From the NCBI RefSeq assembly GCF_009711935.1, contig NZ_VIKX01000169.1, forward strand, positions 1 to 42,211: a DNA stretch of 42,211 nt. Reading direction: 5' to 3'. The stretch comes from Dolichospermum sp. UHCC 0259 (GTDB taxonomy: Bacteria; Cyanobacteriota; Cyanobacteriia; Cyanobacteriales; Nostocaceae). Shown here piece by piece: positions 7,821-16,421 of this stretch; positions within the stretch are counted from its first letter, which is position 1, and each line of letters opens with the position of its first letter. Made by a program: the position numbers and the translations under genes. The notes under the pieces were generated by a model. The model had not been told where the DNA came from, ran no database searches, and saw nothing but the letters and a program-made list of their open reading frames with translations.

Positions 7821-10074
7821 GATCACAACCTCTGATGGGAATGGTAAAGTAGAAAGTTGCACCCTGACCGAGTTGTGACTCTACCCAAATCCGTCCCCGA
7901 TGACATTCGATAATTTTTTTACAAATAGCTAAACCTATTCCTGTACCCGGATATTCATCTCTGGTGTGTAAACGTTGAAAGATGATAAAAATGCGATCGC
8001 TAAATTGTGGATCTAACCCAATTCCGTTATCTTGAATTGAAAATAACCATTCATCTTCCCATCTTTTCGCACTAATATGAATCCTTGGTGATTGACTACT
8101 GCGGAATTTGATAGCGTTACCAATGAGGTTCAAAAATAGCTGGATTAATTGTGTTTCCTCAGCCATAACTGTGGGTAAGGGATCATGGGTAATGATTGCG
8201 CCGGTTTCCACAATGCGTTGACGTAAATTCTTCAAAGTCCGATTTAAAACTGTTTCTACTTCGGTAAGTTGAAAAGCAATTCCTAATGTATCTACGTTGG
8301 AGTATGCGAGTACGTCATCAATTAACGTCTGCATTAAAATTACACCTTCGACAACATAACCAATAAACTGTTTTGCATCTGCGTCTAGTTCTGATTCATA
8401 GCGCATTTCCAAAAGTTGCACATAATTAGCGACTTGATTTAATGGTTCTTGCAAATCATGAGAAGCAACATAGGCAAATTTTCTTAATTCTGCATTAGAA
8501 CGTTTTAAATCTTCCGCTAATTGGGCTAATTCATCAGCTTGACGCAGGATAATATTGATGATGGATTTTCGTAATTCTAATGCAGCTTTAATTTCTACAT
8601 TTTGCCAGGGTAAAGATGTTAATTGAACTATTTCTTTCCATAAGTCAAATGATTTACGGGGACACAAACGGACATTTTCTTCAGATTCATCAATGGAGAA
8701 AGCCTGATGGGGATTTCCACCCCAATTGACAGTTTGAATCATTTCTGGTCGAAACCATAATATATAATTTTTCCCAGAAATGGGGATAGCCAATAAACCA
8801 CTCGCAACATTTTTAAAGCTAATCGCGTCTGGATAGATTTGAGGTAAAGAATCTGTGAAAAATACCTCGTCTTTTAGATTATTTCTCAGCCATTCTTCTA
8901 GAAAATTTAGTTCTTCTTCTTGAGGAGTATTACCAATCAGAGTATATTTTCCCCCAAAATAGATGGCTGCACCTTCAGCACTAGTTAAATTGAGCAGATT
9001 TATTTGATTTTTGACTAAACCATCAATAAAATTAGGTTCTTGAGACATATATTCAACCAATAGTGATTGAATATGTTTTAAATTTAGCTGATAGTCGTAA
9101 TCTTCAGTTTCTTCTTTGCCAGAAATTTCTGAAAATATAATTCTTCCTAAAAATTCACAAGCTTTTCGTAATTCATAGGAAACGTATTTTGGTGATTGAT
9201 GATGACAAGCAATTAAACCCCAAAGTTTGTGATCCTTAATTAAGGAAATTGTCAAAGATGCAGCCACGCCCATATTATGTAAATATTCTAGATGACACGG
9301 TGCGGCACTTCTAAGAATTGAATTAGTTAAATCAATAGGTTTGCCAGTAAATGGGTTAATTCTCGGAAAAAGTTCGGCTGATAATTGAACACTGGTATCG
9401 GGAATAACTCTAATAGAGTTTTCTAGAAATAATTGTCGTGCTGGCTGAGGAATATCTGATTCTGGATAATGTAATCCTAAATAAGACTCTAAACCATCTA
9501 TTTTTTCTTCAGCAATTACAGAACCATGTCCATCATCACAGAATTTATATAACATTACTCTGTCAAATCCAGTCATTTTGCGAATTTCTTGCACAATGAT
9601 TTGACTAAAATCACTTAGACTTTTACTTTTTTCTAACCGATTAATTGAGGCTTGAGCTAAATGATAAAAACTTAAAAAGGGAATATTTTCTTGAGATGCC
9701 GTAGGTTCTAATTCTAAGATTAAAAATCCTTCAGAGTTACGATAGAAAGTGGCATCAAATATTGTATATTCATCTCCTTTTTGCTTAATCCAAATTTTTG
9801 TAGGATTAATAAAATCCAGATTTTCTTCTGACAACCAAAATTTAATTTTCTGGATTTGGTAAGGATCTAGTAAATCTTCTAATTCCTGTTGGACAATATC
9901 TTCTGGAGATATACCAAAAGTGCTGAAAGTATTGCGACTAACTTGTAATATTTGTAAATCTGGCTCTTGTAAGACTAACAAAATTCCATGCGGCTGAATT
10001 TCACTAACCAAATGTATTGGCGCTTCTTTTAAGCTGGTGATATTAATATGCTGCTGCTTAACATTGATATCCAT
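7765..10074 (-). CDS. cph1: Cyanobacterial phytochrome histidine kinase (Cph1-like)
   Basis: This 769-residue red/far-red sensor kinase has the canonical order PAS (about 15-125), GAF (about 150-320), PHY (about 335-500), HisKA (H539 in 'VASHDLQEP') and HATPase. In the GAF domain, D207-I-P209 and C260-H261 ('AAPCHLEYL') match the chromophore pocket, and C260 lies at the phycocyanobilin attachment site. The PHY tongue keeps WFRPE (440-444) and PRKSF (472-476). The N-terminus has no cysteine, which excludes biliverdin attachment of the bacteriophytochrome type. I start at the ATG at 10074, with GAGGA upstream, rather than at a TTG five codons earlier. It is followed by, and overlaps, the rcp1-like gene. 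All key residues are present, so it should be photoactive. Confidence 0.92.
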   Translation of the reverse strand: MDINVKQQHINITSLKEAPIHLVSEIQPHGILLVLQEPDLQILQVSRNTFSTFGISPEDIVQQELEDLLDPYQIQKIKFWLSEENLDFINPTKIWIKQKGDEYTIFDATFYRNSEGFLILELEPTASQENIPFLSFYHLAQASINRLEKSKSLSDFSQIIVQEIRKMTGFDRVMLYKFCDDGHGSVIAEEKIDGLESYLGLHYPESDIPQPARQLFLENSIRVIPDTSVQLSAELFPRINPFTGKPIDLTNSILRSAAPCHLEYLHNMGVAASLTISLIKDHKLWGLIACHHQSPKYVSYELRKACEFLGRIIFSEISGKEETEDYDYQLNLKHIQSLLVEYMSQEPNFIDGLVKNQINLLNLTSAEGAAIYFGGKYTLIGNTPQEEELNFLEEWLRNNLKDEVFFTDSLPQIYPDAISFKNVASGLLAIPISGKNYILWFRPEMIQTVNWGGNPHQAFSIDESEENVRLCPRKSFDLWKEIVQLTSLPWQNVEIKAALELRKSIINIILRQADELAQLAEDLKRSNAELRKFAYVASHDLQEPLNQVANYVQLLEMRYESELDADAKQFIGYVVEGVILMQTLIDDVLAYSNVDTLGIAFQLTEVETVLNRTLKNLRQRIVETGAIITHDPLPTVMAEETQLIQLFLNLIGNAIKFRSSQSPRIHISAKRWEDEWLFSIQDNGIGLDPQFSDRIFIIFQRLHTRDEYPGTGIGLAICKKIIECHRGRIWVESQLGQGATFYFTIPIRGCDHERQNSRNIQNNLFSGGQ

Positions 10075-10414
10075 AGAGTCTTTCCTCAATAATTTTGGAG
10101 CATAAAATATGTAAATTTAATCTAAATTCCTCACACCTATAAAAATTCTTTTGGATTTAGTACCTGTGATAGTGGTAAAGCCCATAATTATAGTTGCTCT
10201 TACCTAACATTCTTACACAGAAGAACTAGCCGTTACCAAATATATAGATAAGAAATGTAAAAGAGAAAATGATTAAATCCGCAGTTTTTGTGTATATATA
10301 TTAAGCAATTTCAATTTTATGTGTGGCTGCACAAAATCATGAAATTAATTCATTAATTCATCCGTCTTTATCTGCGTTTATCTGCGGTCAATTTTTCATT
10401 ATTCCTAGTTCTAA
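10075..10414. other. AT-rich intergenic region with an interspersed repeat
   Basis: A 340-base gap upstream of the phytochrome gene and downstream of the PMT gene. No gene is visible. The part at about 10341-10390 carries 'CATCCGTC', 'TATCTGCG' and 'TTTATCTGCGG', an inverted relative of the repeat at 15631-15680. The phytochrome promoter should lie in 10075-10250, but no convincing -35/-10 pair stood out. Confidence 0.6.
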
Positions 10415-11908
10415 CTAAATCCAAGAACTAAACCACATCCGCATTCTATAACCATCAGGAGAGATAGGTAAACCTAAATAAATAGGCATCCAGAAAATGA
10501 AAGCAGCGACAATGATAAAAGTTATAGTCACACCCACTGCCCGAATTTGCCGATAATAACTCAGCAGACATTGATCAACAAACCAAGCGATCGCTATAAA
10601 TGTAAATACAACCGCAGACATATAATGATAGATAAAAACACACCTTGTTACCTCTACCCAAGGGAGTAAATTAGCCCCATAATTTATGACTAAAAATAAG
10701 CCAATCCAAGTATCAACGGTGAGATTTTTAGGGATAAATAACCGCTTTTTTTCTATTACCGGCATTGTAATTGTGATGATTACCATACCAATTAAAAAGA
10801 TCATCGCAGCTAAACCAAACCACCATAAAAAAGGATTACCCATAGCATGAACATCATAAATTACTTTACCAGCACCAGCGGGCAAGGGTGGGCCAAAAAC
10901 AGGTAAGGAATCTTTACTACTTTGAGCAGTTTGATAATAATAAGCCATTGGTCGAGTTAACAATGGCCATTTATACCATGCAGCACAATAAGGATGAACG
11001 CTAGGACTATTACCACCTAATTGCAGATGAAAGTGTAAAATTTGTTTATGAACTTCAATAAATCCATATCTTTTATCGAGTTGGAGGTGAGGAATCCAAA
11101 TCAGACTATAAATAACTACGGGAATAATTCCTAAATAGGAAAACATTTGCCAAATATTTATTTTTGTCAGATTTTGTAAGGGTGATTTTATAGTATCAGT
11201 CGGCGAATTATTGGCAGAGTTAAAAAACCGTAAATAAGAAAATAGTGGACTGCGAGATGTATGATCTTCATATTGTAACCAGCGAATTATCCAGGCTGAT
11301 ATCCATACACCATAAGCACCAGTTAAAAACCATAAACCATTCCATTTTGTACCAATAGAAGCACCAAAACTAATACCAGAAAGAATTAGCCATGACCAAC
11401 GATTTTGTTTTTGCTGATCTAATGCTAATAATAATAACCATTGTCCAAGTAAACCAAAGATAACTATATAGACATTACTTAAAGCATAACGAGATTCTAC
11501 TAAAAATAATCCATCGCAAGCTGTAAAAAATCCTGCTAATAAAGCAAACCGATGACGATAACTAAATTGATAAGTTAATAAAGTCACGATTACGGGAATT
11601 AATGATCCAGTGAGTGCATTTACCCACCGATAATTCCAAGGGGATAATAAAGAATCGGTGAGACTATTGACAGTATCTCGACCAATAGGAATGTATTTAC
11701 TGATCCAAATCCCTAACCCAATTAGATATTGGCTTAATGGTGGATGAGCATTAAAAAATGGTGTATTGGTTAGATAGTTGTTACCAAATTTGGCAAAATA
11801 AACTTCATCAAATACTAAAGTATTAAATCTGCTTAATCCCCAAAAACGTAAGCTAAAGGAAAGTAGAAATATGCCCATTATGCCTAATCGAAACCAAGTT
11901 TTTTTCAT
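10415..11908 (-). CDS. PMT-type (GT39-like) membrane mannosyltransferase
   Basis: This 497-residue polytopic membrane protein of the dolichyl-phosphate-mannose:protein mannosyltransferase family uses a lipid-linked sugar donor. It opens with a transmembrane helix, then 'LRFWGL.R.N..VFDEVYFAKF' with the catalytic-type D34-E35 in the first outer loop. 'FFNAHPPLSQYLIGLG' follows, then many hydrophobic helices and a C-terminal four-helix block with 'NLLPWVEVTRCVFIYHYM'. The length is typical of bacterial members. It would glycosylate proteins or envelope glycans on the outer face of the plasma membrane; the acceptor is unknown. The next gene upstream, 143 bp away on the same strand, is another glycosyltransferase, but a shared pathway is not shown. 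Confidence 0.85.
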   Translation of the reverse strand: MKKTWFRLGIMGIFLLSFSLRFWGLSRFNTLVFDEVYFAKFGNNYLTNTPFFNAHPPLSQYLIGLGIWISKYIPIGRDTVNSLTDSLLSPWNYRWVNALTGSLIPVIVTLLTYQFSYRHRFALLAGFFTACDGLFLVESRYALSNVYIVIFGLLGQWLLLLALDQQKQNRWSWLILSGISFGASIGTKWNGLWFLTGAYGVWISAWIIRWLQYEDHTSRSPLFSYLRFFNSANNSPTDTIKSPLQNLTKINIWQMFSYLGIIPVVIYSLIWIPHLQLDKRYGFIEVHKQILHFHLQLGGNSPSVHPYCAAWYKWPLLTRPMAYYYQTAQSSKDSLPVFGPPLPAGAGKVIYDVHAMGNPFLWWFGLAAMIFLIGMVIITITMPVIEKKRLFIPKNLTVDTWIGLFLVINYGANLLPWVEVTRCVFIYHYMSAVVFTFIAIAWFVDQCLLSYYRQIRAVGVTITFIIVAAFIFWMPIYLGLPISPDGYRMRMWFSSWI

Positions 11909-11935
11909 GATGTTCTTCAGGTATTTTCCGAGTTA

Positions 11936-11966
11936 GATCCGCGACTTCTTAGAGAAGTCGGGGATC
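11936..11966. terminator. Hairpin related to the one at 5975-6007
   Basis: Arms GATCCGCGACTTCT (11936-11949) and AGAAGTCGGGGATC (11953-11966) pair with one mismatch around TAG. It follows the cruG-like gene by about 85 bases and lies 28 bases upstream of the PMT start on the same strand. It could terminate cruG transcripts or fold in the PMT leader. Confidence 0.5.
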
Positions 11967-12051
11967 TTGTTGTCCACCAATGTAGAATAATTCAGTTTAA
12001 AATTTCTAATGATTAAGATCGCTCTCCCCAACAAGATAAAGAGCGATAGCA

Positions 12052-13254
12052 TTAATCACCATATTTCCGCCCGCGCCATTGCTTGGGAGTGTGAAATGCA
12101 GATAAAAAGATGCGTAACACTGCTAAAGGGTCAGCCAAAGGAGAAAGCCAGAATAACCAACCACCAGTAGCATCTTTGCGATCATAGGAGGGAGCGATCG
12201 CTAATAATAAAGCAAACCGAATCACCACCAAAAATATATTCAATCCTAACAACAGCATTAATGGCAGTGAAAGCACCACACTGGGAAGCAACAAATAACC
12301 CAGTAAAATCAATAATGGTAAACCCTGCACCGCCGACAATACCCATAAATCCCCCCAAATCTGAGCCGGAGTTGCAGCATCTTTTAAATCTAAGCTGCGT
12401 CCCCATTCGTTCCAAGTTTCCCACGCCCCCTCATACATCCTCACCCTTAGCACCTTAGCTCCATCCAAAAAGCCCACCTTAAAGCCAGCAGAGGCAATAT
12501 TCCGAGCCAAAGTCACATCATCACAAAAAGAACCTTTCGCACTGCTGTAGCCATCTACAGCCTTTAACACAGACCGACGACATAAAAAACACTGACCATT
12601 AGCCATCACCCGTTCCGGTTGTTCAGTATAAATCCCCGTCGGATCAAATCTATACAGCAACGTCATTAACAAAGCCGGCTGTAACCAGCATTCCCCCGGA
12701 TACTTGAGAATAAACTGCGGTGATAAAGATACCAAATCATAACCTTTAGCGATCGCAGTTTTCACCAAACTCGCCACCAAACCAGCATCAGGTTGGATAT
12801 CTGCATCCATACCCAAAAACCACTCACTCCCCTCAGAACTGAACAAAAAACCATTATGCAACGCCCAAGGACGACCCACCCACCCAGAAGGTAAAGGATC
12901 ATCCGTCATCACCCGAAAGCGCGGGTCACTTGCTGCTGCGGCCTTTACCAAATCGGCAGTACCATCTTGTGACCGACTATCAACCACAATAATTTCCCGA
13001 ACTTCATAACTTTGGCGACTCAAACCAGCCAAAAGCGGACCAATCCGCAACGCCTCATTTAACGTCGGTACAACCACACTCACACTTCCTAAAAGTTCCG
13101 GTGTCGGCTGTTGTGGTGTCAAAGCTGGATCACGTCTTGGACCCTTCAGCAAACGGGAAAGCAAAATCGCCGTTGCCGGTACTTGGATAAGTAGCAATAA
13201 AAGCGGAATAATATTTAGCAATTTTAACCCTGACTTTTTGTATAAACTAGCCAC
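12052..13254 (-). CDS. cruG: Family 2 glycosyltransferase, CruG-like (carotenoid 2'-O-glycosyltransferase)
   Basis: This 400-residue membrane-bound GT2 enzyme has an N-terminal membrane segment (about 12-35), a GT-A domain with 'VSVVVPTLNEALRIGPLL', the metal-binding 'MDADIQPD', the catalytic-type 'CDDVTLARNIASAG' and 'EWGRSLDLKDA', and C-terminal hydrophobic helices (about 300-380). The architecture and length fit the cyanobacterial CruG group, which attaches a sugar to the 2'-hydroxyl of myxol-type carotenoids to make myxoxanthophyll. The assignment is from memory of the family; other membrane GT2 enzymes share these motifs. No carotenoid gene is adjacent, and the gene just downstream encodes the PMT-type transferase. 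Confidence 0.6.
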   Translation of the reverse strand: MASLYKKSGLKLLNIIPLLLLLIQVPATAILLSRLLKGPRRDPALTPQQPTPELLGSVSVVVPTLNEALRIGPLLAGLSRQSYEVREIIVVDSRSQDGTADLVKAAAASDPRFRVMTDDPLPSGWVGRPWALHNGFLFSSEGSEWFLGMDADIQPDAGLVASLVKTAIAKGYDLVSLSPQFILKYPGECWLQPALLMTLLYRFDPTGIYTEQPERVMANGQCFLCRRSVLKAVDGYSSAKGSFCDDVTLARNIASAGFKVGFLDGAKVLRVRMYEGAWETWNEWGRSLDLKDAATPAQIWGDLWVLSAVQGLPLLILLGYLLLPSVVLSLPLMLLLGLNIFLVVIRFALLLAIAPSYDRKDATGGWLFWLSPLADPLAVLRIFLSAFHTPKQWRGRKYGD

Positions 13255-13464
13255 TCTAAATCTTCTCGCAATTTAGGCAAATTGACCTAAATTATCCAGC
13301 TATATGTAATTAAATAGTAACCGTTCAGGGGGTAGGAGAGCGATCGTTAAAACTTCTTTGCTTCTACAAGTTACTGCTGATACTGACAATTCAAATTCCC
13401 AACTTCCTATAAAAATCTTGCCATTTATTTTATCCTATATAAAGCATCTCAAAAAACAAGTTCC

Positions 13465-15651
13465 ATGCCCAAACGTCTCCTAGTCGTCGAATCTCCCGGA
13501 AAAGTCAAAAAACTGAGTCAAATTCTCGGTGCAGATTGGATTGTTCGCGCTAGTTGTGGACATATCCGTGAACTCAGTAACGACGGTGATGATTCACTAG
13601 GATTTACAATGGATGGTAATACTGTTCGCTGTAATTATATACCTCGTGACCAACGGGCAAAAGAAACAATTCAACAATTAAAAGCGGCTGTTAGGCAGGT
13701 TGATGAAGTTGTTTTAGCTACAGACCCAGACAGGGAAGGAGAAACCATTGCTTGGCATCTTAAAGAAACGTTAGGATTAAGAGACCCAAAACGGGTAGTT
13801 TATACTGAGATTACACCATCAGCGGTGCGAAATGCGATCGCTCACCCCAGAAAACTTGACACCAATCTCATCGGTGCAGGATTATGTCGAGATTGTCTTG
13901 ATAAGTTGGTAGGTTACAAAGGTAGTCCCTTAGTTTGGGCATTAAATAACGGGGCAAAAAGCGTAGGTAGAGTCCAAAGCGCCACATTACACCTAATATG
14001 TCAGCGCGAAAGAGAAATTCTGGCTTTTGTTCCCCAAGATTACTGGAGTGTCTGGGTAGATTATCAAGAAGGATTTCGGGCTTTTTATAAAGGTACGGCA
14101 AATATTGAGAAAGAAACATCAGAACCGGAAACGGAAACTCATGATGATGCAGCTAGTAACAACCCAGATAAACCCGAATCTAAGCGCGTTCTCTCGGAAG
14201 CAGAAGCAAACAGACTAGTTGAAGAAGCAAAACGTCATCCTCATCAAATTATTCACTTAGAAGGGAAACTCGTTTATCGTCAACCCCCTCCACCATTTAC
14301 TACCTCTACCCTCCAACAAGCTGCCGGTTCAAAGTTGAAATTTTCCCCTGACAAAACCATGCAGGTGGCACAAAAGCTATATGAAGCAGGGTTAATTACA
14401 TATATGCGAACAGATTCAGTCATGTTGAGTCCTGAATTTTGTGCTAGTGCGCGTCAATGGTTGGAACAAAATGATCCTGAAAATGTGCCTCAGCAAGTAG
14501 CCAAGCAGCGTAGTAGTAAAACGGCTCAGGAAGCACATGAAGCTATTCGTCCCACAGATGTTTTTCGTCCTTCGGTGCAATTGCGGGCAGAATTACCTGA
14601 AGATGAGTTTAACCTATATGTGATGATTTGGAAAAGAGCGATCGCTTCCCAATGTCGTCCCGCACAACTTCGTAAAACTTTGGTAATTACGAAATCAGGT
14701 AATATTTTATGGCAAGCTAGAGGGCAAGTAATTGAATTTTACGGTTATGCAAAATATTGGCTAAATCTGAGCAAAGATGCCGTTTTACCTTTATTACAAC
14801 AGGGACAAAAACTGAATTTAGCCAAAGCTGGACATGATCAGAAACAAACCCAACCACCACCCAGATATAGTGAACCCAAATTGGTGCAATTAATGGAACG
14901 TAAAGGAATTGGTCGTCCTAGCACCTATGCTCCAACAATTGCTACTTTAAAGAAACGCAATTATGTGGATTTGAAAAAAGACAATCTGCAACCCACAAAT
15001 TTAGGTTTAGAAGTAGATGAATTTCTCCAAAAGGCTTTACCAGATTTATTAGAAGCCGAATTTACTGCTAAAATGGAAGATGCCCTAGATGCAATTTCTG
15101 AAGGAAAAAACTCTTGGCAACATTACCTAACTAATTGGAATCAAAGTTATTTTGTTCCTGCACTTTCCAAGGCTAAAACTGTGGTTATCAATTCATCAAC
15201 TACAGCTAAAAATAATAATTTTGGTGAGCGCAAATATGAAACTTCTAAAACTCGTTGTCCTGAATGTAAGGAGTGTTTAGCTAAAATTCCCAGCAGTAAA
15301 GTTAAAAAGAAATACTTCCTCAAATGTGTGAGTGGTTGCGAAAACATTGTTCTATTTTGGAGCGATTTTAGCAAGAAGTGGGAAGCACCAAAAACTAAAA
15401 CATCTACAAATGAAAATTCTCCCAAACCTTCGGCAAAAATTACTGCATATCCTTGTCCTGTATGCAAGAAGCCTTTGGAAGAATACAGTTATATTAAAGA
15501 TGGGCAAAATAAAACTATGCTGCGGTGTTCTGGTCAGGATTCATGGAAGGATACAAAACATAAAGATGTGGCTTATTTTCATACTGCAAAGGGATGGTGG
15601 AGTCCTAAATTTGGGAATTTGAATGAATTGAACGCAGATAAACGCGGATGA
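13465..15651 (+). CDS. topA: Type IA DNA topoisomerase (cyanobacterial TopA paralogue)
   Basis: This 728-residue enzyme relaxes negatively supercoiled DNA by single-strand passage. The TOPRIM domain starts at 'LLVVESPGKVKKL' and has DPDREGE at 87-93. The catalytic tyrosine is Y313 in 'TYMRTDS', and the toroid continues to about residue 560. The C-terminus carries two zinc-ribbon-like modules ('CPECKECLAKI...LKCVSGC' and 'CPVCKKPLEEY...LRCSGQ'). It is shorter than the usual main cyanobacterial TopA, so it is probably a second type IA enzyme. In the helix before 'LDKLVGY' the usual Arg-Arg pair reads Arg-Asp. The last codons and the stop lie inside an interspersed repeat (15631-15680), so the tail is repeat-derived. 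Confidence 0.88.
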   Translation: MPKRLLVVESPGKVKKLSQILGADWIVRASCGHIRELSNDGDDSLGFTMDGNTVRCNYIPRDQRAKETIQQLKAAVRQVDEVVLATDPDREGETIAWHLKETLGLRDPKRVVYTEITPSAVRNAIAHPRKLDTNLIGAGLCRDCLDKLVGYKGSPLVWALNNGAKSVGRVQSATLHLICQREREILAFVPQDYWSVWVDYQEGFRAFYKGTANIEKETSEPETETHDDAASNNPDKPESKRVLSEAEANRLVEEAKRHPHQIIHLEGKLVYRQPPPPFTTSTLQQAAGSKLKFSPDKTMQVAQKLYEAGLITYMRTDSVMLSPEFCASARQWLEQNDPENVPQQVAKQRSSKTAQEAHEAIRPTDVFRPSVQLRAELPEDEFNLYVMIWKRAIASQCRPAQLRKTLVITKSGNILWQARGQVIEFYGYAKYWLNLSKDAVLPLLQQGQKLNLAKAGHDQKQTQPPPRYSEPKLVQLMERKGIGRPSTYAPTIATLKKRNYVDLKKDNLQPTNLGLEVDEFLQKALPDLLEAEFTAKMEDALDAISEGKNSWQHYLTNWNQSYFVPALSKAKTVVINSSTTAKNNNFGERKYETSKTRCPECKECLAKIPSSKVKKKYFLKCVSGCENIVLFWSDFSKKWEAPKTKTSTNENSPKPSAKITAYPCPVCKKPLEEYSYIKDGQNKTMLRCSGQDSWKDTKHKDVAYFHTAKGWWSPKFGNLNELNADKRG

Positions 15652-15680
15652 ACGCAGATAAGGAAGGATGAATTAATGGG
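15631..15680. repeat. Interspersed AACGCAGATAAACGCGGATG repeat
   Basis: A repeat of 'AACGCAGATAA' and 'CGGATGAACG' units that begins inside the topA 3' end and runs into the gap before the GAF gene, ending in 'GGATGAATTAATGG'. An inverted relative lies at about 10341-10390, and simpler CATCCGTT units lie at 27633-27676. Confidence 0.7.
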
Positions 15681-15688
15681 TTTAATTT

Positions 15689-16252
15689 TTAACTTTCTAA
15701 AATATTAGAATCTGTTGCTAAAGTTCGCGCTCCTGTTTGCATCAGTTCAATATCTGCTACAGTCCAATCACGGGAATTTTGACAATGATGTGCTACTAAT
15801 AGTCCCCATAATCCTCGCGGTATGAGAATTGGTACTACTAAATTGGCGCGAACTTGCATACTGCGAAGAAAATCACGGTGACAATCCTGAATTGGTTCTA
15901 ATTCTATATCAGCGATCGCTCTAATTCTTCCTTCTAAGTACAAAGCAGCATATTCATGGTTAAAACAATCGCTGGGTCCAGTAGAACCAAGGATCGAATA
16001 TTCATCAGCACTCAATGATTCAAATGTTACCTGTCCATACCATTGTTCATAGAAATAATACAAGACTACCCGATTAGCCTGAAGTGATTCTCGCAAGTGA
16101 TTTGTCGTTTGTCGCACTAATTCATCTCGTTCCATTCTGCTAACAAGGCGATTCAGTAATTTTTGTAACCCCTCATCAGGATGATGATTTGAACGATTTT
16201 CAAATTCTGGAGAAGAAGGTTTACCTTGAGCGGAGTCGAAAGGAAGTTGCAC
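15689..16252 (-). CDS. Stand-alone GAF protein, cyanobacteriochrome-like
   Basis: A 187-residue protein with a single GAF domain (about 50-180) and no output domain. It contains 'TGPSDCFNHEYAALYLEGRI', then 'DCHRDFLRSMQVRANLVVPI' and 'LWGLLVAHHC'. These match cyanobacteriochrome GAF domains: a Cys-His pair at the bilin attachment site and a Cys-Phe at the place of the DXCF motif, where the Asp reads Ser (SDCF). The start is a GTG at 16252 without a good ribosome binding site, and residues 4-10 are encoded by an interspersed repeat, so the N-terminus may be altered or the gene may be a remnant of a longer sensor. Bilin binding is possible but unproven. It is convergent with topA. Confidence 0.75.
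   Translation of the reverse strand: MQLPFDSAQGKPSSPEFENRSNHHPDEGLQKLLNRLVSRMERDELVRQTTNHLRESLQANRVVLYYFYEQWYGQVTFESLSADEYSILGSTGPSDCFNHEYAALYLEGRIRAIADIELEPIQDCHRDFLRSMQVRANLVVPILIPRGLWGLLVAHHCQNSRDWTVADIELMQTGARTLATDSNILES
16224..16243 (-). repeat. Interspersed repeat inside the GAF gene start
   Basis: CCTTTCGACTCCGCTCAAGG on the minus strand codes for 'PFDSAQG' at residues 4-10 of the GAF protein and is related to the motif at 4253-4273. Confidence 0.65.
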
Positions 16253-16421
16253 AGATTTAAAATAATAACTAATTAAACAATTTCAGGTTTCTATAGAAAC
16301 TTATCAGACATTGTACAGAAAATTATTCTTATTTAATAAAGAAATAATGTAATTTATGAATCTGGTAATTGGTGATTGGTAATTGGGAAGAATGTTTTAC
16401 CCATTACCTATTACCCATTAC

